This document shows positions 59,203 through 64,000 of a DNA stretch of 64,000 nt, piece after piece; the first letter of the stretch is position 1, and each line of letters opens with the position of its first letter. The translations under genes and the position numbers were made by a program. The notes under the pieces were generated by a model. It made no database searches. It saw only the letters and a list, made by a program, of their open reading frames with translations, and was not told where the DNA came from. Source of the stretch: Nocardiopsis ansamitocini (GTDB lineage Bacteria > Actinomycetota > Actinomycetes > Streptosporangiales > Streptosporangiaceae); assembly GCF_030268225.1 (NCBI RefSeq), contig NZ_BSQG01000003.1, positions 158,991 through 222,990 of the forward strand, written 5' to 3'.

Positions 59203-60774
59203 ATGACGACCACCGCCGCGCCGCCGGTCGCGCAAGCGACGGGCTTGCGTGCCAGCCCGTGGGGGACCCTGGTCGCCATCGCCTTCGGTGTGATGATGGT
59301 GGCCCTGGACGGCACGATCGTCGCGGTGGCCAACCCCGCCATCGGTGCGAGCCTGGGGGCCTCCCTCGCCGAGCTCCAGTGGGTCACCCACGGCTACCTG
59401 CTCGGCCTCGCGGTCTTCCTCATCACCGCGGGGAGACTGGGCGACCGCTTCGGCCACCGCAAGATGTACCTGGTGGGAACGGTCGGCTTCGTGCTGGCCT
59501 CGGTCGCCATCGCCCTGTCCGCCGGTGTCATCATGCTCATCGCGTTTCGCATCCTGCAAGGCGTTTTCGGTGCCCTGCTGCTGCCGTCGGCGATGGGACT
59601 GCTGCGCTCGGTCTTCCCCCCGCACAAGCTCGGCCGCGCCTTCGGCGTCTTCGGCAGCCTGATCGGCGCGGCCACCGCGGGCGGCCCCATCATCGGCGGC
59701 CTCCTCGTCGGCTCCTTCGGCTGGCAGGCGGTGTTCTACATCAACGTGCCGGTCGGCGCGGTCGCCCTGGGACTGGGGCTGTGGCTACTCGCGGCCAACC
59801 GGCCCACCGATCCCGGGTCCCGGCTGGACGTCCCCGGCATCGTACTGCTCAGCGTCGCGATCTTCGCCCTGGTGTGGGCGCTCGTCGAGGCTCCGGCGGT
59901 GGGCTGGACCCACCCCGTCACCCTCGCCTCGCTGGGTGCCGCACTGCTGTTCGGGGCGGCCTTCGTGCTCTGGGAGCGTCGCCCCGCCCATCCGCTGCTG
60001 CCGCTCGGGATCTTCGCCAACCCCTCCGTGTCCATCGGCACCGTGCTCATGGTGCTCATGGCCCTGGGCCTCATGGGCTCGCTCTTCTTCATCACCTTCT
60101 ACCTCCAGGGTGTGCGGGGCATGTCGCCGGCCCAAACCGGTATGCAGCTCATCCCCATGACCGCGATGATGGCGATCACCTCGCCCATCGCCGGGCGGGT
60201 GCTGGACCGCTTCGGCGCGCGCATCCCCACGGCGCTGGGGCTCGTGCTGTCGGCACTGGGGATGTTCCTCCTGTCGCGGCTCGACGCCGACAGCGGAGTC
60301 GCCCACATCTCCATCGGTTTCGTGCTCCTCGGCGTCGGCCTGAGCCTGGTGATGACCGGCGCCACCGCGGCGATCATCGGCAACGCCCCGGTCCGTTTCG
60401 CCGGGGTGGCCTCCGCCGTGCAGCAGGCCGCGATGCAATTGGGCGGTTCGCTGGGGACGGCGGTCCTCGGCGCGGTCATGTCGGCGACCATCGTCTCCAC
60501 CCTCCCCGGGCACTACGCCGCGGCAGGACTGGACGTACCGGCCGGCGAGGAACTGGCCGGGATGCAGAGCCTGGTCGCCCAGGGCGGCGCGGCGCTGCCG
60601 GAGGGCGTCGCCCCGGAGACGGCCCAGGCCATCACCCAGGCCAGCAATCTCGCCTTCCTGGACGGAATGCATCTGGCCTTCGGGATCGCCGCCGTCGTGA
60701 TGACGTTCGCCGCCGTATTGTCGCTGGCGATGCGCTCGGGCACGACCACCGGCGAACCGGCCGTGCACGTCTGA
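59203..60774 (+). CDS. DHA2-family MFS drug exporter
   Basis: 523 residues from the ATG at 59203. Fourteen membrane segments, EmrB/QacA type. Motif A: GRLGDRFGHRKMYLVG (about 80-95); motif C-like: GPIIGGLLVGSFGWQAVFYI (about 164-183). It would export hydrophobic drugs or dyes using the proton gradient, controlled by the divergent TetR. Confidence 0.92.
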   Translation: MTTTAAPPVAQATGLRASPWGTLVAIAFGVMMVALDGTIVAVANPAIGASLGASLAELQWVTHGYLLGLAVFLITAGRLGDRFGHRKMYLVGTVGFVLASVAIALSAGVIMLIAFRILQGVFGALLLPSAMGLLRSVFPPHKLGRAFGVFGSLIGAATAGGPIIGGLLVGSFGWQAVFYINVPVGAVALGLGLWLLAANRPTDPGSRLDVPGIVLLSVAIFALVWALVEAPAVGWTHPVTLASLGAALLFGAAFVLWERRPAHPLLPLGIFANPSVSIGTVLMVLMALGLMGSLFFITFYLQGVRGMSPAQTGMQLIPMTAMMAITSPIAGRVLDRFGARIPTALGLVLSALGMFLLSRLDADSGVAHISIGFVLLGVGLSLVMTGATAAIIGNAPVRFAGVASAVQQAAMQLGGSLGTAVLGAVMSATIVSTLPGHYAAAGLDVPAGEELAGMQSLVAQGGAALPEGVAPETAQAITQASNLAFLDGMHLAFGIAAVVMTFAAVLSLAMRSGTTTGEPAVHV

Positions 60775-60776
60775 CC

Positions 60777-60802
60777 CCGGGGCCGGACGTCACCGGCCCC
60801 GG
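60777..60802. terminator. Bidirectional terminator at the MFS/EIIA junction
   Basis: CCGGGGCCGG, loop ACGTCA, CCGGCCCCGG: a perfect 10-bp stem that starts 2 bp after the MFS stop and covers the last codons of the EIIA gene. Confidence 0.8.
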
Positions 60803-61257
60803 TCGTAGGCGCTCACCAGGGAGCGCACCCGGGCGGGGGTGGTGGCGCCGTGCAGCGCCGCCAACCGCCCGGGGGAGTCCAGCATCGCGGTCAGTTCCGC
60901 CAGCACGGCGCAGTGGCGGTCCCGGTCCACCCCGGCCAGTCCGATCACCAGCCGCACCGGATCGTTCTCGGGGTGACCGAAACGCACGGGGGCGGCCAGC
61001 CCGGCCAGTGACAACCCGGTACGCAGCACGGCGCGGCACGGGCGGGCATGGGCCAGCGCGAGGCCGGGGGCGACCACGATGTAGGGCCCGTGCGTCTCGA
61101 CCACCCGCTGCATGCGCACGATGTAGTCCTCGGTCACCGCCCCGACGGCCATCAGCAGCCCTCCTGCGGCACTGATGGCGTCGCGCCAGTCAGTGGCTTC
61201 GACACCGGTGGCGACCGCCCCTTGGCAGAGCAGGCCGGACAGTGTGGTTCGGGCCAT
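60790..61257 (-). CDS. PTS EIIA component, fructose/mannitol type
   Basis: 155 residues; PTS_EIIA_2 domain with the phosphoryl-carrier His70 in VAPGLALAHARPCRAV (63-78) and upstream VVETHGPYIVVAPG. It receives phosphate from HPr and passes it to a cognate EIIB; no EIIB or EIIC is adjacent. A free EIIA may supply a permease elsewhere or act in regulation. ATG at 61257. Confidence 0.85.
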   Translation of the reverse strand: MARTTLSGLLCQGAVATGVEATDWRDAISAAGGLLMAVGAVTEDYIVRMQRVVETHGPYIVVAPGLALAHARPCRAVLRTGLSLAGLAAPVRFGHPENDPVRLVIGLAGVDRDRHCAVLAELTAMLDSPGRLAALHGATTPARVRSLVSAYDRGR

Positions 61258-61419
61258 GTGTCCCCCTCCCGGCAGCCGGACCGCCCGCGCTCACGGCGTC
61301 GCGGGAGGTGATCGGGTCAGGCTAGGCGCAAGAGGGCGATTTCGGCCCGGTCCGCCGCCCTATGGCGGGTCCGGATCGGGTGAAATATCGGTAAGCGTCG
61401 CATTACCGCAGGGAGGTAC

Positions 61420-62097
61420 TCATTCCTCACCCTTGGTGATCTTGGCCGCGGTGCGGTCGCGGTGCTCCAGGGTGTTGCTGGTGGTGCGGGCGTGGGCCCG
61501 CATCAGCCGCCGGGCGTCGTCGGCGGCGGCGCGTGCGCTCTCGGGCCGGGCGGCCTGGCCGCGCGGCGCGTCGTCGCGGGGCAGGCCGATCCCCTCGGGA
61601 AGTCCGGAGCGGCCCACTACGCGCAACTGGGCGTTCTCCTGGGAGACCGAAGGACGGATATCACCGGTGGGGGTCTTCCAGTTGCGCAGCCGATGGTCCA
61701 GCCACTCCGGCCCCTGGTAGCCCTCTCCCCGCGCCCAGGGGGCGCCATCGGGCCGCATACTCAACGCGTGCAGCAGGTCGGCGATCGACCAGCCGGCGGA
61801 GAAGAACCGCGACGCCTCGTCGCGCAACCTGGAGAACTCCACGCCGTAGAGCGATGCATCACGCCTGCGCAGCAACTCGCACGCCTCGTGGACGTCGCTG
61901 CGGGTGTGCACCGGCTGGTTCATCGGATCGGCCGCCGTGCGGGTCAACAGCGCGTCCTCGACGGTCAGGATGACCTCTCCGTCGCGCTTGTCCCAGACGC
62001 TGATCCGCTCGCGCGGCCAACCCTGGGACTCGGCAAGAGCAGTGGCGAGCTTGCGCAGGTCAAAGCCGTCACCGGAGGAGATTCGCAACTCCGCCAT
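61420..62097 (-). CDS. Actinobacterial hypothetical protein
   Basis: 225 residues. Two regions: a compact N-terminal part (about 1-60) and a helical segment DEASRFFSAGWSIADLLHAL (about 91-110), MRPDG, then EWLDHRLRNWKTPTGDIRPS (about 130-149). I recall related FxxAGWTxxDxLHALxxxPDG sequences in actinobacterial hypotheticals. The C-terminal 60 residues are Arg/Ala-rich and probably disordered. No signal peptide. Function not assigned. Confidence 0.65.
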   Translation of the reverse strand: MAELRISSGDGFDLRKLATALAESQGWPRERISVWDKRDGEVILTVEDALLTRTAADPMNQPVHTRSDVHEACELLRRRDASLYGVEFSRLRDEASRFFSAGWSIADLLHALSMRPDGAPWARGEGYQGPEWLDHRLRNWKTPTGDIRPSVSQENAQLRVVGRSGLPEGIGLPRDDAPRGQAARPESARAAADDARRLMRAHARTTSNTLEHRDRTAAKITKGEE

Positions 62098-62293
62098 GGG
62101 GTGCCTCCCGACTTCCTCGTCACACCGGTCGGGCCCAGCCTAGGACACCCCGGGGACAGGAACCGGGCCCGCGTGAGCAGGCCGGTTCCTCGGCCTTGTC
62201 TTTTGCGTCCGAGTGGATTAGACCGATTCGTGACTGCGTGAACCGGAAAAAGTGGCCGCTGGGGACAGCGGTCGACGATGAGGCGGGGTGGAC

Positions 62294-62839
62294 ATGGCCG
62301 ACGGCAGGGTCTGCGGACACCGGTCCGACGTGCTCCCGGAGGTGGGGCTGGTGGACCTGGACGGCGACACGCCCGTTGTGGCGGCGCTGCGGGCGGCAGT
62401 CATGCGGCACCGGCTCGGTCCCGGCCAGCACCGCTTCGTGCAGTCACCGGTCAGCACCCTGCCCCGAGCCGACGCCGACCCCAACCGCACCCCCTTCGCG
62501 GTCGTGCACGAGGGCGCCGCGGTGGGTTTCGGCATTATCGACCGGGACGGTCAGCTCCGCGAGATCGCCACGGACCCGGTCCACTCCGTGCTCCTGCGCG
62601 CCTTCTACATCGCCCCCCGCTGGCAAGGGCGCGGCCTGGGCCGCGCGGCCTGCGTCGCGGTCCCCGCACTGGTGACCGCCATCGTCCCGCACGCCAGGGC
62701 CGTGCTGCTCACCGTCAACGAGGCCAACCCGGCCGCCTACCGGACCTATACCGCTGCGGGCTTCGTCGACACCGGCCGCCGCTACCTCGGCGGCGACGCC
62801 GGACCCCAACACGTCCTGCTGCACACCATCGGTGGCTGA
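62294..62839 (+). CDS. GNAT N-acetyltransferase
   Basis: 181 residues from the ATG at 62294 (a GTG two codons earlier is also possible). The acetyl-CoA-binding A motif is FYIAPRWQGRGLGRAACVA (about 107-125), then VLLTVNEANPAAYRTYTAAG (about 139-158), the B motif. Substrate unknown; single gene. The last strand with HVLLHTIGG is typical for GNAT enzymes. Confidence 0.82.
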   Translation: MADGRVCGHRSDVLPEVGLVDLDGDTPVVAALRAAVMRHRLGPGQHRFVQSPVSTLPRADADPNRTPFAVVHEGAAVGFGIIDRDGQLREIATDPVHSVLLRAFYIAPRWQGRGLGRAACVAVPALVTAIVPHARAVLLTVNEANPAAYRTYTAAGFVDTGRRYLGGDAGPQHVLLHTIGG

Positions 62840-63080
62840 GAACGGCCCGCGCCGTGCGTCGGGCACCGCGTCGAGCGTGTCCGGCCTCAGACCGCCTACC
62901 CGTTTGCGACCGGCCGATAGGGTGTGACCCCGCGGATCGACAGCGGCCGACGCCGCGCAGGTCACGGTTGCGGCTGGTTATCGAGTCCCCCGCGGTTCGG
63001 CGTTGCGACCGGGCCCCGCGCCGGACAGGATCGGTCGCACGGTCCGCACCGCCATAGAGCCACCACGAGGAGAGCCGCCT

Positions 63081-63881
63081 GTGAGTACCACCGCCCACGA
63101 CCGCGCCCGGGAAGCCGCCGACGCGCTGCGCTCCCGCACCGGTGTGGACTCCTACAAGGTCGCGCTCGTCATGGGTTCGGGCTGGGCCCCGGCCGCCGAC
63201 CAGTTGGGGGTCGAGGGGGAGGAGTTCGAGGTCAGCGAACTCCCCGGGTTCCTCGCGCCGACCGTGCAGGGGCACAGCGGCAAGGTGCGCAGCATCATGG
63301 ACGCCCAGGACGGGGCGCTCCTGGCCTTCCTCGGCCGCACCCACCTCTACGAGGGCCACGGCACGGACGCCGTCGTGCACGGGGTGCGAACGGCCGTCGC
63401 GGCGGGCGCCACCACCGTCATCCTCACCAATGCCGCGGGGTCCCTCAACACCGACCTCGGGGTCGGCCAACCGGTTCTGATCAGCGACCACCTCAATCTC
63501 ACCACGCGGTCGCCGATCGTGGGCGCCAATTTCGTCGACCTCACCGACACCTACGCGATCCAGCTGCGCAAACTCGCCCACGAGGCGGTGCCGGACCTGC
63601 CCGAGGGCGTCTACGCCGCCATGCCCGGTCCGCACTACGAGACCCCGGCCGAGATCCGCATGCTCCGCGCGATGGGCGCCGACCTGGTCGGCATGTCCAC
63701 CGCGCTGGAGGCCATCGCAGCCCGTGAGCTGGGCGCCTCCGTCCTCGGCCTCTCCCTGGTCACCAATGTCGCCGCCGGACTCACCGGCCAGCCGTTGAAC
63801 CACCAGGAGGTCCTGGACACCGGCCGCGACGCCGCAGCCGATGTCGGCCAGCTCCTCGCGGCCATCGTCGAGCGCATCTGA
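63081..63881 (+). CDS. Purine-nucleoside phosphorylase
   Basis: 266 residues from the GTG at 63081, with GAGGAG upstream. It splits inosine or guanosine with phosphate. Family II PNP: VALVMGSGWAPAAD (about 27-40), LPGFLAPTVQGHSGKV (about 54-69), GRTHLYEGHG (about 84-93), ILTNAAGSLN (about 114-123), MPGPHYETPAEIRMLRAMGA (about 180-199) and LVTNVAAGL. The next gene starts a phospho-sugar mutase, the usual partner for ribose-1-phosphate. Confidence 0.92.
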   Translation: MSTTAHDRAREAADALRSRTGVDSYKVALVMGSGWAPAADQLGVEGEEFEVSELPGFLAPTVQGHSGKVRSIMDAQDGALLAFLGRTHLYEGHGTDAVVHGVRTAVAAGATTVILTNAAGSLNTDLGVGQPVLISDHLNLTTRSPIVGANFVDLTDTYAIQLRKLAHEAVPDLPEGVYAAMPGPHYETPAEIRMLRAMGADLVGMSTALEAIAARELGASVLGLSLVTNVAAGLTGQPLNHQEVLDTGRDAAADVGQLLAAIVERI

Positions 63882-63924
63882 CCCCGGCGCTACTCCCCAC
63901 ACAGAGAAAGGGCGGCACGGCGCG

Positions 63925-64000
63925 ATGACGGTGACCCACCAGCGACAGGCCGAGCAGTGGCTTGCCCAGGACCCCGACCCCGAGACCCGGGCCGAGCTCA
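63925..64000 (+). CDS. Phospho-sugar mutase (start only)
   Basis: Runs off the right edge after 25 codons: MTVTHQRQAEQWLAQDPDPE then TRAEL. The WLAxDPDPETRAEL opening is typical of phosphomannomutase/phosphoglucomutase-type enzymes and it lies 43 bp after the PNP gene. It would turn ribose-1-phosphate or hexose-1-phosphate into the 5- or 6-phosphate. Confidence 0.7.
   Translation, partial: MTVTHQRQAEQWLAQDPDPETRAEL

Overview
The window is high-GC DNA with frequent GTG and TTG starts, tight ATGA-type gene overlaps and actinobacterial gene families: DUF2510, an SSI-like inhibitor domain, DUF6457, an actinobacterial PolA-like exonuclease/polymerase, DUF1206, and a type I-E CRISPR repeat of the GTGCTCCCCGCG kind. 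It is most likely a chromosomal segment of an actinomycete. The CRISPR repeat and gene set would fit the Nocardiopsaceae (Thermobifida/Nocardiopsis), but that placement is inference. There is no rRNA, tRNA, IS element, phage module or cas gene.

Layout. 1-3.2 kb (minus): a DUF2510 protein with near-identical 30-residue repeats that runs off the left edge, an amidase-like protein that has lost zinc ligands, and a substrate-binding/VWA fusion. 3.8-11.1 kb: a membrane-anchored SSI-like protein, a TrmH methyltransferase, a lipid kinase, a hydroxyacid dehydrogenase, an MBL hydrolase, an exonuclease/polymerase and an NlpC/P60 hydrolase. 11.4-20.4 kb: ggt with an IclR regulator, divergent from a homogentisate-type aromatic operon (MBL protein, FAD monooxygenase, hmgA, a frameshifted conserved protein, fahA). 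20.4-31.8 kb: secreted or envelope proteins, a GDPD, a GH20 hexosaminidase, a dehydrogenase-like pseudoenzyme, an EamA-like transporter with a GT4 gene, a membrane/spermidine-synthase fusion and a second GT4. 32.0-41.3 kb: DUF6457, an AGCS symporter, thiD, DUF368, an acyl-CoA synthetase, rocD, an SGNH hydrolase and a lone MocR-type HTH stub. 41.4-45.3 kb: a TRAP-like permease pair, a dehydrogenase-RraA fusion and a divergent IclR regulator. 45.5-48.8 kb: acetoacetate-CoA ligase and a DUF418-like membrane protein. 48.9-49.6 kb: a tiny CRISPR array with a leader, then a 74-codon orphan ORF. 49.8-55.5 kb: a complete Mrp antiporter operon (A/B, C-G). 55.6-64 kb: a GIDE protein, DUF1206, an RNase H-fold protein, TetR and an MFS pump with an operator inside the promoter spacer, a PTS EIIA, a hypothetical protein, GNAT, purine nucleoside phosphorylase and the start of a phospho-sugar mutase.

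How genes work together. The aromatic operon would hydroxylate a phenolic acid to homogentisate, cleave the ring and hydrolyse fumarylacetoacetate. Its acetoacetate could be activated by the acetoacetate-CoA ligase 25 kb away. The TRAP/RraA-fusion/IclR cluster looks like an uptake-plus-catabolism unit for an unidentified organic acid. The six Mrp genes overlap by 4 nt throughout and must be one transcript. The most unusual items are the dehydrogenase-RraA fusion cluster, the C8 frameshift in the aromatic operon, the dead-enzyme candidates (amidase, dehydrogenase), the MocR stub and the cas-less CRISPR array.
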